A stretch of 64,000 nucleotides of DNA from the NCBI GenBank assembly GCA_024743175.1, contig JANSXA010000002.1, positions 594,921-658,920 of the forward strand. Direction: 5' to 3'. Positions within the stretch are counted from its first letter, which is position 1. Every line of letters begins with the position of its first letter. This document shows, piece after piece, positions 16,667 through 25,496 of the stretch. A program made the position numbers and the translations under genes. The notes below the pieces were generated by a model. It worked only from the letters and a program-made list of their open reading frames with translations, was not told where the DNA came from and searched no databases. This DNA comes from Pseudomonadaceae bacterium. GTDB taxonomy: Bacteria; Pseudomonadota; Gammaproteobacteria; Pseudomonadales; Azotimanducaceae.

Positions 16667-18802
16667 TCAGCCTCCTAGTCGCATACCTACCCGCAAACCG
16701 TATGTGCGAGGAGGATAGTAAGTGATAAAACTGTTATTACCGGTGGACAATCCATCCGATACGGTTAACCCGCGCTGGTTATCCTCGTTAGTCACATTCT
16801 TGGCAAAGATATCCACCTCAAAGCGATCGTCAACACTAGTCCATACCAGACGTAAGTCCGTAGTGGAGAAACCATCTTCTTTATGACGATCAATATTCTG
16901 CACCCGGTAATAAACCTCATCCTGCCAATAATAATCTGCTCGCGCGAGCATCGAGCCTGAATCGCCCAGCGACCATTCATATTGCGCAGACAATGCAACG
17001 GTAAACTCCGGCGCCCGGTTTAAAGTGTCTCCGGAGAGATCCTGGGTTGGAGTAAACTGATACTGATCAAATTCAGCGTCCAGCCAGGTGAAATTGGCGT
17101 TCAAAATAAGGTTATCTACAGGTATAAACGTACTTTCAACTTCTATGCCTTGAATCGTCGCCTCAGCAGCGTTGTCTGTCGTAAATGATGTGAACAGCAG
17201 AAAGTTAACTTGAAGATCTTCATAGTCATTGTGAAACGCAGCCACATTTACCTGGGCGCGCTGGTCCCAGAACTGCGATTTGATGCCTAACTCGATGGTG
17301 TTGACCGTTTCTGGATCGTATGCATCAAACTGGCCCATCGAAAATCCGCCGCCCTTATAACCCCTTGAAAAAGTGGCATAGGTCATCAAATCATCATTCA
17401 GGAACCAGTCCACGCCGAGCTTACCGCTGAACTCATCCCACTGCTCATCCATTCGACCACTTAAATCCACTGCAAATTCTGGGATCTGCTGATACTCGTC
17501 TATTTCTTTTTCGTCTTCGGTCCAGCGCAGACCTGCGGTAAGGCGCAAGGGTGTACCCTGATTGCGCAGGTCGTAAGACACCTGGCCATAAACGGCCTGG
17601 GATGATGTTTCTAATTCACCACCATTTCTGAACGTGAAACCAGCGATTGACGCATCAGCAAAGAGGTAGTTTGTGTCAAGTTCTTCATCGAAATAGAACC
17701 AACCCAATATCCATTGGAATGGCCCATCACCCGCGGAGACCAACTGAAACTCCTGGGTAAACTGTTCTGTATCCATGTTCCAGGTTTGAAACTGCACCGG
17801 GTTATTGGACATATCGATATCCGCGCTCTGATTCCATTCGTTCTTTATCTGACTGGTAATCGAAATCAGCGAGAAACTCTCCCAGTCGAGGTTTAAGCGC
17901 GCCGAATAGAAATCGTTCTTAAGATCGAGTGATTCAGGGTAATCCTTTGCGACTTTGCGCGGATCATCAGGATTAGGTAGCGCACCGTTGTACACATCCA
18001 GAATGAATCCTGGTGCGAGCTCAACTGGCGCAAATGGCTCCCGGCGTTTCTGCGACTGTCGGCCTTTGTTTTCAAATCGCTGCGCCGTTACAGTCAGGTC
18101 TCCCCGGTCTCCAAGCCTGAAGTAAAATTTACCACGCACTGAATGGTGGTTTGTCTGATCCCCGTCTTTGCCAACCAGGTTTTCCTGGTAGCCATCATCC
18201 AGATCTCGCACGTAAGTCACGCGAGCGGCTGCAGCTTCACCACCTGCATTAACGACCGCGCGCAGTCGCCTGCGATCATAGTTGCCTAAAGTGATGTCTC
18301 CAAAAGCTTCGAAACCTGGCTCGGGCTGTTTGGTAATAATATTAATCGAGCCACCGGTTGTATTGCGGCCATACAACGTGCTCTGTGGCCCACGCAGAAC
18401 CTCCACCCGCTGCATGTCCCACATATCACCTGGCAGCGATGACGGCTGCCCGACATAAACGCCATCAACATGATAAGCCACACCCGGATCAAAACCTGCG
18501 ACCAGCTGATCTGAACCGATGCCTCTGATATAGGCATAAGTAACCGGTGACTGTGAATTCGGGGAAATGACCAGGTTAGGCGCGGAAAACTGAAGATCCT
18601 CAATATCATCAATGCCTCTTAGATTAAGCATCTCATCAGTGTAAGCAGTTACGGCGATGGCTGTTTCTTGAAGATTTGTGTCTCGCTTTTCTGCGGTAAC
18701 AATGATTTCTTCAATTGCACCACCACTGGCAGCCAATACAACCGGGCTGAATATCGGGATTGACGCCAGACAAAGTAACTTACAGGCTTTCTTCAAACAC
18801 AT
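16667..18802 (-). CDS. TonB-dependent outer-membrane receptor of a likely catabolic regulon
   Basis: I start at ATG 18802 (711 residues), preceded by GGGAGAG and followed by a signal peptide (LLCLASIPIFSPVVLA). The TonB box/plug start is EEIIVTAEKRDTNLQ, then plug signatures YIRGIGSDQ, RVEVLRGPQSTLYGRN and GGSINIITKQP. The rest is a 22-strand barrel ending in Gly-Gly rather than aromatic Phe. The plug type is the one common for hydrophobic or aromatic substrates rather than siderophores, and there is no Fur box. An operator-like palindrome covers its promoter region at 18829-18846. The substrate is unknown, presumably the compound degraded by the neighbouring enzymes. Confidence 0.9.
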   Translation of the reverse strand: MCLKKACKLLCLASIPIFSPVVLAASGGAIEEIIVTAEKRDTNLQETAIAVTAYTDEMLNLRGIDDIEDLQFSAPNLVISPNSQSPVTYAYIRGIGSDQLVAGFDPGVAYHVDGVYVGQPSSLPGDMWDMQRVEVLRGPQSTLYGRNTTGGSINIITKQPEPGFEAFGDITLGNYDRRRLRAVVNAGGEAAAARVTYVRDLDDGYQENLVGKDGDQTNHHSVRGKFYFRLGDRGDLTVTAQRFENKGRQSQKRREPFAPVELAPGFILDVYNGALPNPDDPRKVAKDYPESLDLKNDFYSARLNLDWESFSLISITSQIKNEWNQSADIDMSNNPVQFQTWNMDTEQFTQEFQLVSAGDGPFQWILGWFYFDEELDTNYLFADASIAGFTFRNGGELETSSQAVYGQVSYDLRNQGTPLRLTAGLRWTEDEKEIDEYQQIPEFAVDLSGRMDEQWDEFSGKLGVDWFLNDDLMTYATFSRGYKGGGFSMGQFDAYDPETVNTIELGIKSQFWDQRAQVNVAAFHNDYEDLQVNFLLFTSFTTDNAAEATIQGIEVESTFIPVDNLILNANFTWLDAEFDQYQFTPTQDLSGDTLNRAPEFTVALSAQYEWSLGDSGSMLARADYYWQDEVYYRVQNIDRHKEDGFSTTDLRLVWTSVDDRFEVDIFAKNVTNEDNQRGLTVSDGLSTGNNSFITYYPPRTYGLRVGMRLGG

Positions 18803-18828
18803 GATCCACTCTCCCATAGAACGTGTGT

Positions 18829-18846
18829 TATATAACATACGTTATG
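18829..18846. promoter_or_regulatory. operator-like palindrome, copy 1, in front of the TonB receptor
   Basis: TTATATAACA-TAC-GTTATG. Its core is ATAAC-N4-GTTAT at 18832-18845. It lies 27 bases before the receptor ATG. Positions 18829-18845 match the copy at 21661-21678 in the ten left bases and the five right bases. I infer it is the binding site of the TetR regulator encoded between the two copies. Confidence 0.6.
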
Positions 18847-18882
18847 CAAAGAGTGGAATGCAACAATAATTACTTAATGTAA

Positions 18883-19479
18883 TTAGTCTCCGACATACAG
18901 GCGCGATAAATACTTGTCTAACATGGCTTCTAACTGTTGCGAGCTGGTGCGGCCGTTAGCCATCAAATATTGCACTCCCAGTCCGTCCAGAAAAGCGACC
19001 AGCATTTTTGCCTCGGCTTTAACATCAGTGCTCTTTGGCAACTCTCCCAAATCAACGGATTGATTCAATATTTCACCCAAGCGACCCAACCATTCCTTAT
19101 AGCGACGCCGCTCTTCTTGACGCATTGATGTGCTTTCTTCTGAGTGATACCAGAGTGCCAGCCAGATACGCCAGCTAGCTCCTGACACCTTATCGGTTGG
19201 CAAGGCCTCTAACAGGACACCACGAAGTGCGGCAAAACCCTGTTGACTATGTTGAGCCGACTGCATGCGCAGGCGGACGCGCTTGCCATTTTCCTCCAGC
19301 ACCTGCTTGATCAATTCGTCTTTATCCACAAAATAGTGCACCAGCGCACCCGTGGTATAGCCAGCTCGTTTCGCAACTGATCGAATTGTAGTTTTGGCCA
19401 GGCCTTCTTCGAGGATGCTGTCGTGGGCAGCCGCTATAAAGTCTTTACGACGCGCGTCATGATCAACTTGCTTTGGCAA
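18883..19479 (-). CDS. TetR/AcrR-family regulator of the LLM/cyclase/receptor regulon
   Basis: A 198-residue protein. The N-terminal helix-turn-helix is typical (TTIRSVAKRAGYTTGALVHYF), and the C-terminal ligand domain is of the BetI-like type (GASWRIWLALWYHSE, then VAFLDGLGVQYLM). It follows the cyclase-family gene by 29 bases in the same direction, so it is probably the last gene of that operon and under its own control. Two copies of one palindrome lie in front of the receptor gene and in front of the operon. The inducer is likely the pathway substrate (inference). Confidence 0.92.
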   Translation of the reverse strand: MPKQVDHDARRKDFIAAAHDSILEEGLAKTTIRSVAKRAGYTTGALVHYFVDKDELIKQVLEENGKRVRLRMQSAQHSQQGFAALRGVLLEALPTDKVSGASWRIWLALWYHSEESTSMRQEERRRYKEWLGRLGEILNQSVDLGELPKSTDVKAEAKMLVAFLDGLGVQYLMANGRTSSQQLEAMLDKYLSRLYVGD

Positions 19480-19508
19480 CGCACTTTCCTCTCGATAGAA
19501 ACCATCTA

Positions 19509-20456
19509 TTAGAACATTGCTATCGGATTAACGGGAGACCCGGTTGCACCAGCAATCTTTAACGGTGCAATTGTCAACAGAAAGTGCCAGCGCTGCAGCG
19601 CGCTACACTGATCAGCCAGTTTCTGTGTATCCAAATTGTGTAACAACGTCATTCCCATGCCACAGATTCCAAGATAATGAATCGGAATGGGCCACTTACT
19701 GCACGTCCAGTTAGGCTGGGGGTCATTCATATAGTCGCTGCCAAGCAGTGAGATTCCCCTTTCATGCAGTAGCTCCGCGCATTCAGGGTGTAGGCCAGGC
19801 ATACCCGCGGATTCCGGATCAAACAGCCCCTCTTGTGCCACTCGGGCCTGTCTTCCTTTATGGACAAGCAATATGTCACCGCTGGACAGCTCCAGGTTCT
19901 GTCGCGCAGCTGCGGCTTCAAGCAGGTTTTTTGAGATCCGCATATCGCCCGGCAGGTAAGGCAGATCGAGCAGAGCTGGCAGATCAAGCAGTACGCCGCG
20001 GCCAACAATACCCTCATTCATAGGCCGCACGTCATTTTTCAATGCACCCGTGCTTTTGACATCACTGGCTGGAAATCCGTTGTACATCTTGTGATCAACA
20101 AACACATGGCATAGCGCATCAATATGCGAACATGCGATACCGTGCTGCTGAACCCCGATATAATCCATTGAAACCGACAATCCATCTATGCCCGGGTAGT
20201 CGCAATCATCTCCGGCTCGGATCATGTAGTGTTCAGCCGGCCACATGTTGTGGGGACCAGGCGCTACCGGCCATGGATTACCGCATCCAATCGAGATGCC
20301 CTCTGTCACCGAACCTGCAGCTGAAGCACGGATTGCTGGCGTTATAAGATTCAGAGCGCCAAGCTCATCCGTCACACCCCAGCGCCCCCAGTTGCAGACG
20401 CTCTGCCAGAGGCCCTGGCAGTAATCATCAGTTACTTCTGCAAGCTCATCAGTCAT
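19509..20456 (-). CDS. cyclase-family (kynurenine-formamidase-like) metal hydrolase
   Basis: I start at ATG 20456, one base after the LLM stop (315 residues); the frame extends upstream only by overlapping the LLM gene. The metal site of the family is recognisable: HGIACSHIDALCH provides the paired His and Asp, and a distal His comes from GLHPE. The core matches PF04199-type cyclase/hydrolase proteins (EGIVGRGVLLDLPAL, GDILLVHKGR, PIPIHYLGICGMG). Family members hydrolyse cyclic amides or N-formyl compounds, or open lactone-like rings, using Zn or Mn. It is cytoplasmic. Together with the flavin monooxygenase it may form two successive degradation steps. Confidence 0.85.
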   Translation of the reverse strand: MTDELAEVTDDYCQGLWQSVCNWGRWGVTDELGALNLITPAIRASAAGSVTEGISIGCGNPWPVAPGPHNMWPAEHYMIRAGDDCDYPGIDGLSVSMDYIGVQQHGIACSHIDALCHVFVDHKMYNGFPASDVKSTGALKNDVRPMNEGIVGRGVLLDLPALLDLPYLPGDMRISKNLLEAAAARQNLELSSGDILLVHKGRQARVAQEGLFDPESAGMPGLHPECAELLHERGISLLGSDYMNDPQPNWTCSKWPIPIHYLGICGMGMTLLHNLDTQKLADQCSALQRWHFLLTIAPLKIAGATGSPVNPIAMF

Positions 20457-20457
20457 T

Positions 20458-21639
20458 TTATTTTCCCGCAAACTCAGGTAACAGTTCGTCACCGATAATC
20501 CGAATACTTTCCAAGACTTGTTCGTGCGGCACTTCACCCATCTGCATCAGGCACATTAATCTGTCCAGACCAATATCAGCAAACTGACGCATCTTTGTCC
20601 GACAGGTTTCTACATCGCCGATGATGACCGAATCCAGGTGACGAATGGTTTCAAAAACCTCTTCATTTGAAATATCTTCGCCGGCAAACTCGCGCTTCAT
20701 CAGCTCTACTACCGGATTTTCGTCTTTGACATCTACACCATTCGGCTTTTCAGCCTCTTTTAAGCCTGCTGTAGAGGGCCTGGAGCGTGGATCAACCTGC
20801 CCACGAATCGCCTGATAAAAAATCTCCCGCGGCACATTAAAAACGCGTGGGGCAGAGCTCACATACCACAGCGCTGCTCTGGGTGCGCCAGAGTTAACGG
20901 CTTGTTTTGTAGACTTGCGGGCGTGCACAAACGTGAATATACCCGCCTGATTATTCACTGTGTGACCAGATTCTGCGCGATCATTCGATGCGTCTCTGTA
21001 ACTTTGAAGCATCTGTGATACTGCGCTGATGGGCGCAAACAGCGTAGTACCCAGTACACCTACACCAAGTTCACCTGCGCGTTGAAAAGAGCTCGGACTG
21101 GAACAGGTATGCCACAACGGCGGGTGAGGTAGCTGCACCGGTTTCGGTTGCACACTACGTTCTGGAATGCAGATTCTGTCTGAATTCCAACTGAATTCCG
21201 CTTGTGTCCACGCCGCGGGAAAGAGGCTGGTAGCTTCAACCAGATCAGCATTAGCCTGCTCTTCCGAAATGCCGAAAGTCTGCCACTCCTTGCCACCGGA
21301 TTTTGCCAGGCCTGCTTCAACGCGCCCGCCACTGATCTGATCAAGCATAGCCACTCTCTCCGCAGCTCGCAGAGGGTGGTTGATTCCAAAAGGCGCTAAG
21401 ATACCTGCATGCCCGACTCTTAAACGGCTCGTTTGCATCGCTATCGCCAGCAATATCATTTCGGGGCAGGAGCTGTAACTGAAATCGGGAGTACAATGAT
21501 GTTCAACTTGCCACCAGCAGTTGAATCCTGCTTTCTCAGCCACTTGTGCCTGTTCTGCAGATTCTTTCAACAGCTGCGGGAACCCACCATTAGCGTCACA
21601 ATCTTTTTTCTGAATCTCGGAAAAAACGTCCAGTTTCAT
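20458..21639 (-). CDS. LLM-class flavin-dependent monooxygenase
   Basis: A 393-residue luciferase-like monooxygenase starting at ATG 21639. It has the family's opening strand and the AEKAGFNCWWQVEHH block, GHAGILAPFGINHPLRAAERVAMLDQ (shown in part), SGGRVEAGLAKSGGKEW, and a C-terminal helix with ADIGLDRLMCLMQMG. Such enzymes use reduced FMN supplied by a reductase to oxygenate aldehydes, sulfur compounds or ring systems; the flavin reductase is not next door. It is the first gene of the operon with the cyclase-family hydrolase and TetR, and its start lies 22 bases from an operator-like palindrome. Confidence 0.9.
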   Translation of the reverse strand: MKLDVFSEIQKKDCDANGGFPQLLKESAEQAQVAEKAGFNCWWQVEHHCTPDFSYSSCPEMILLAIAMQTSRLRVGHAGILAPFGINHPLRAAERVAMLDQISGGRVEAGLAKSGGKEWQTFGISEEQANADLVEATSLFPAAWTQAEFSWNSDRICIPERSVQPKPVQLPHPPLWHTCSSPSSFQRAGELGVGVLGTTLFAPISAVSQMLQSYRDASNDRAESGHTVNNQAGIFTFVHARKSTKQAVNSGAPRAALWYVSSAPRVFNVPREIFYQAIRGQVDPRSRPSTAGLKEAEKPNGVDVKDENPVVELMKREFAGEDISNEEVFETIRHLDSVIIGDVETCRTKMRQFADIGLDRLMCLMQMGEVPHEQVLESIRIIGDELLPEFAGK

Positions 21640-21660
21640 GCTTTCTTAACCCGCAATCTT

Positions 21661-21678
21661 TTATATAACACTTGTTAT
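21661..21678. promoter_or_regulatory. operator-like palindrome, copy 2, in front of the LLM operon
   Basis: TTATATAACA-CTT-GTTAT, core ATAAC-N4-GTTAT at 21665-21678. It begins 22 bases before the LLM start and is almost the same as the site at 18829-18846. I infer it to be the TetR operator. The DUF2059 gene lies 130 bases away on the other side. Confidence 0.6.
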
Positions 21679-21808
21679 AATACAGAAAAAGAAAAATTGA
21701 AAGCCTGATTGAGCCAAAGCCTTGTCGAAAGTGGGTAACTTCGAGCCGAGACTTTCTAAGACATTCTATGGGATGATCTGGCCCTAAACTGGCCAAAGGG
21801 TAACCTTT

Positions 21809-22273
21809 ATGAAGCTTATCGTGCTGTGCCGCCGACTTCCGGTGTTAGTCCTTCTTGCACTCCTGCCTGTTAACACCTCAGGCGAGCAATCGGATAAGAC
21901 CGCTGCCATTCACCGCCTGCTCGAAGTGACCGGTGCAATTGCGATGGGCTCACAGATGGTTGATCAACTGCTGACCATTCAGGCTCAGGCGCAACCCGGC
22001 GTGCCCGCAGAGGTCTGGGCGGATATTCGAGAAGAAATCGATTTCAGCGAATTTGAACCCGCTATGGTGCACATCTACGACAAACACTTCTCAGCCGCCG
22101 AAATAGAGGGGTTGCTGGCATTCTATGAGTCCGACATTGGTCGTCGTTTCATCGAAAAGCAGCCGGCCATCGTGGAGGACTCAATGGCAGCCGGGCAAGC
22201 GTGGGCGTTAGGCATACAGGAAAAATTGCGCGCCAAACTGGAAAAACGCGGATTTAAACCGACTCGACTTTAA
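21809..22273 (+). CDS. DUF2059-domain secreted protein
   Basis: A 154-residue protein starting at ATG 21809, with AAAGGG upstream. It has a signal peptide (LPVLVLLALLPVNTSG). The mature part matches DUF2059: a helix with HRLLEVTGAIAMGSQMV, then FEPAMVHIYDKHFSAAEIEGL (shown whole as a family landmark) and LLAFYESDIGRRFIEKQPAI. Members are periplasmic helical proteins without an assigned function. It is monocistronic by position, with a weak terminator-like hairpin after it. Confidence 0.85.
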   Translation: MKLIVLCRRLPVLVLLALLPVNTSGEQSDKTAAIHRLLEVTGAIAMGSQMVDQLLTIQAQAQPGVPAEVWADIREEIDFSEFEPAMVHIYDKHFSAAEIEGLLAFYESDIGRRFIEKQPAIVEDSMAAGQAWALGIQEKLRAKLEKRGFKPTRL

Positions 22274-22291
22274 GCAGGCTTTCGACGTTAA

Positions 22292-22314
22292 GGTTAAGTT
22301 CAGGTAACTTGACC
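22292..22314 (+). terminator. weak hairpin after the DUF2059 gene
   Basis: GGTTAAGTT and AACTTGACC pair as a nine-base stem with one wobble around a five-base loop, followed by TATTCT. The U-run is poor, so this is a weak intrinsic terminator candidate. Confidence 0.35.
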
Positions 22315-22366
22315 TATTCTGAATGCTCGTCAAACAGTGCCTGCAGTTAAGGCATCGAGGTGCAAG

Positions 22367-24013
22367 GTGAACACGTCCAGAATCTATATCGTCGGATTAC
22401 TCATGGCCTGCATGGTGCTGCCAGGGATTACGGTACAGGCCGCTTCTGAAGATAACGCCATCAGCGTCGAACCTGCGGAATTGCTTACTCCGGCGGAGCT
22501 CAACGAGCTGGTCGGGCCTGTTGCATTATATCCAGATGATCTACTTGCCATTGTTCTACCCGCCTCCACCTACCCGCTGCAGATTGTTGCCGCCGCACGT
22601 TACCGTGAAGATGCCGCCACCAATGCTGATCTTGAACCCGCAGAGGATTGGGACGAGTCCGTAGTTGCACTGCTCAACTATCCTGAAGCGCTGACGTTTC
22701 TGAATGATGATATTGATTGGACCTGGCAGCTTGGGCAGGCGGTACTGGACCAGCAGGAAGACGTGCTGGCGGCTGTGCAGACCTTCCGAGATGAAGCTTA
22801 TGCTGCGGGTAATTTAGACAGCGATGATCGCCAGGTTGTGGCGGTTGAAGAAGATGTGGTCACGATTAAGTCCACAGACCCTGAAGTCATTCATGTGCCC
22901 TACTACGAACCGGAAGAAGTCACCGTTTATCAGACAGAACGGGTGTACCACTATTACCCGAGCGCCTACCCGGTTTATTACTACCCTTACAGCTATAGTC
23001 ATCGGTTTTATAACTATCCAACTTTCTGGGGTGTGAGTTCGGTGTTTGCTTTGTCCTGGAGCAGTTATCACCTGAACCACCACTACCATAGCCATCGCTA
23101 CCACCCCTACTATGGCCGCACCTATCACGGCAATCATTTTCGCCGCACGTTTCGCTATCACGCGCCGCGCGCACATCAGCGCCGCCACTATAAAAAAGAT
23201 CGCAACCATGACGGAAAATGGCAGCCCCGGCGTAAATACGCAGGTGCCAGACCAGACTACCGCGATCAACGATATCGCAACCAGCGACCCGCACGTGAAC
23301 ATCGCCGCGAGCGCCACCTGCAGCACAATCCCCGTGTTACCCATCGGGCAAACCGGGAACAGCGAATTGCGCGCAACTCAAGCATCCACCGCGATCTACG
23401 ACGCGAACAGAACAGTGTGCACCGCGGTTCAAACCGCTCTGATGTTCATCGCCAACAACGGGGCAGCCGCATCGACCGGCAGTTCCGCCCTAACACGCAG
23501 AATGAGTCTTTACGCAAACGCCAGCAGCGCGAGATTCGTGAACGTCGTCAGGCTGCGGTAAACAGGGTCAATCATAACAATCGCGTGCTGCGCAGTCGCA
23601 GTGACAACAATACCGCAGCTGCTCGGCCACAGCGTCAGCAGCATACAGAACGGCAGTCACAACAACGCGTAGAACGTCGACAACCACAGCGTGTAGAACA
23701 GGCGCAACGGTCACAGCGCGCGCAACGTGCCCAACGGCCTCAGCGGGCGGAAAGACCGCAGCGCATGGATAGACAGCAGCGGGTGCAGCGCTCGCAGCGT
23801 GTTGAACGCGCACAGCGTGCGGAGCGCCCGCAGCGAGCTGCTAGAAATCAACAACAGAGTTCACAACGAAAAATTGCTCAAGCCAGTCCTAAACGCCAGG
23901 CGGCACCCAAGCGCAGTGCAAAAATTCGACAGAACCAGCATCGCGCTAAATCTGCATCACGTCAGCGTGCGCAAATCGCCCAGCGTAACAGCGGACCACG
24001 TCAACAACATTAA
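22367..24013 (+). CDS. DUF3300-domain envelope protein with long Arg/Gln-rich repeat tail
   Basis: I choose GTG 22367, with GAGG six bases upstream, followed by a signal peptide (IYIVGLLMACMVLPGITVQA); a GTG at 22337 lacks a ribosome-binding site. Residues ~45-190 are DUF3300: LNELVGPVALYPDDLLA, STYPLQIVAAARY, then HVPYYEPEEVTVY. A His/Tyr-rich segment (HHYHSHRYHPYYG) follows. The last ~250 residues are extremely basic and repetitive, built from QR, RQ and PQRAER units. The tail is probably disordered and may bind acidic polymers such as DNA, polysaccharide or LPS (inference). It is periplasmic or outer-membrane. Length 548; the tail length is expected to vary between strains. Confidence 0.85.
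   Translation: MNTSRIYIVGLLMACMVLPGITVQAASEDNAISVEPAELLTPAELNELVGPVALYPDDLLAIVLPASTYPLQIVAAARYREDAATNADLEPAEDWDESVVALLNYPEALTFLNDDIDWTWQLGQAVLDQQEDVLAAVQTFRDEAYAAGNLDSDDRQVVAVEEDVVTIKSTDPEVIHVPYYEPEEVTVYQTERVYHYYPSAYPVYYYPYSYSHRFYNYPTFWGVSSVFALSWSSYHLNHHYHSHRYHPYYGRTYHGNHFRRTFRYHAPRAHQRRHYKKDRNHDGKWQPRRKYAGARPDYRDQRYRNQRPAREHRRERHLQHNPRVTHRANREQRIARNSSIHRDLRREQNSVHRGSNRSDVHRQQRGSRIDRQFRPNTQNESLRKRQQREIRERRQAAVNRVNHNNRVLRSRSDNNTAAARPQRQQHTERQSQQRVERRQPQRVEQAQRSQRAQRAQRPQRAERPQRMDRQQRVQRSQRVERAQRAERPQRAARNQQQSSQRKIAQASPKRQAAPKRSAKIRQNQHRAKSASRQRAQIAQRNSGPRQQH
23600..23860 (+). repeat. degenerate tandem repeats coding the Arg/Gln-rich tail
   Basis: Imperfect repeats of CAGCG-type hexamers and longer units encode runs such as QRAQRPQRAERPQR. 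The units are too diverged to give a single period. The reverse strand and other frames stay open here because of the repeat, producing spurious reading frames. Confidence 0.6.
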
Positions 24014-25482
24014 GAGGCAGCCGGTACTGGCTTAGGCCAACGCTTATCCAGCAGCCAGACCAGCAAAACCATCAAGGTGCCCGCAACCGGGCACCAGTAA
24101 AAGAACGCAATGCCTTGCTGGCTCATCCAGACCACCGTCAAAGTGGCCACTATCCCACCCGCAATAACCGTACTGAGGCGACCGATCCCGAATCTGGCCA
24201 GAACAATGGCGCCAAAGATAGCGCCGTAGACATAATTCGGTAACTTGAAGGTCAGATCCAGCAGCCCTTCACCTGAATAGCGGGCAAAGAACAGCGACAC
24301 CGCCAGAAAGATAACACCCCAGAACAACATCAGTACTCGGGAGATCGTCACATAATGGGCTTCGCTTGCGTCTGTTCGAAAAAATTTTGCATAGAAGTGA
24401 GTGATGCTCAGATCCGACGTTTCTGCCAGAGCTGAATCAAGCGTAGAAATCGCAGCCGCAAATATTGCAGCAATAAAAAGCCCGGATAACCCAACTGGAA
24501 TTTCTGACAAAATGAAGTAGGGGAATATACGATCAGGCGAAGTAACCAGCTGTTTTGCCATCTCCTCAGGTAAACCACGTTCGCTATAAAAAACAACCAG
24601 TGCCAGCCCCAGAGCCAGAATAACCAGGTGCATGACGTAAAACAGCGCCGCAAAGTTATACGCCTTCTGCGCTTCATTCACGCTTCGGCAGGCACGCACA
24701 CGCTGCCAGGTGCCCTGAGTGCTGCCCTGAGCGATATTCAACGCAATGCCGCCTATCACGCCTGCCCAGATCGTGTAGCGGCGCTCCGGATCAGTTGAGA
24801 AATCAAACAGCACCAGCTTAGCCTGGGCATCAAGACTCAACAGCGCTTCGGACAGCGACATATCGATATTGAACGCCAGAAAAATCAGCGCAAATACAGC
24901 CCCAAGACTGAACAGCACAAACAGCAGAAAGTCTGTCCAGATGACGGTTTTAATGCCTGCTAACGCACTCCAGATGATACTCACGATAACAACAAAGCCC
25001 GCACATGCCGGCAATCCCCAGCCGGTGATCACATCCAGTACCAGACTGGCCGTGAGAAGCTTGACTCCGGAATTGATGATGGTCAGCAGCAAGCCAAGGT
25101 ACATGGACAGTTCACCCGTGGCTGGATCAATGCGCTGGCCAATATATTCGTAGCTGCTGCTGGCTTGTTTGGCCTCATAAAATGGTTTAGCCAGCAACAT
25201 GCCTACAGCGATTTTACCCAGCGCCAGCCCCACAATGACCTGAAAATAGGTCAGGTCGCCGCCAGGCGCAAATACCGCTGCCGGCACAGAGATAAAGGTG
25301 ACCGCACTCACCAGGGTTGCCAGAATACTTGCTGATACGGCCCACCAGGGCAGCGAACCATCTGCCTGAAAGAACGCCCGACGCGAAGCAATTGAGCCAC
25401 TTAATCGATGCCCCATATAGGTGACCAGAAGCATCACCCCAATGATCACGACAACATCAATAATGTGCAGGCCGGTAGCCAT
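24010..25482 (-). CDS. sodium:solute symporter family transporter (SSS)
   Basis: A 490-residue inner-membrane protein with about 13 hydrophobic helices. Family landmarks are the N-terminal SLPWWAVSASILATLVSAVTF, SSSYEYIGQR, and GSTQGTWQRVRACRS in the loop after helix 7. Members move sugars, amino acids, nucleosides or carboxylates with Na+. It is the last gene of a five-gene minus-strand operon with 14 bases to the reductase gene upstream. Its stop overlaps the stop of the DUF3300 gene by two bases. A nucleoside hydrolase at the head of the operon makes a nucleoside or sugar-like substrate plausible (inference). Confidence 0.9.
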   Translation of the reverse strand: MATGLHIIDVVVIIGVMLLVTYMGHRLSGSIASRRAFFQADGSLPWWAVSASILATLVSAVTFISVPAAVFAPGGDLTYFQVIVGLALGKIAVGMLLAKPFYEAKQASSSYEYIGQRIDPATGELSMYLGLLLTIINSGVKLLTASLVLDVITGWGLPACAGFVVIVSIIWSALAGIKTVIWTDFLLFVLFSLGAVFALIFLAFNIDMSLSEALLSLDAQAKLVLFDFSTDPERRYTIWAGVIGGIALNIAQGSTQGTWQRVRACRSVNEAQKAYNFAALFYVMHLVILALGLALVVFYSERGLPEEMAKQLVTSPDRIFPYFILSEIPVGLSGLFIAAIFAAAISTLDSALAETSDLSITHFYAKFFRTDASEAHYVTISRVLMLFWGVIFLAVSLFFARYSGEGLLDLTFKLPNYVYGAIFGAIVLARFGIGRLSTVIAGGIVATLTVVWMSQQGIAFFYWCPVAGTLMVLLVWLLDKRWPKPVPAAS

Positions 25483-25496
25483 GTTCAGATAGCTGA

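Noticed and set aside
22814..23344. 176-codon minus-strand hydrophobic frame inside the DUF3300 gene
   Set aside because: It arises from the antisense of the Tyr/His/Arg-rich codons and has no start context.
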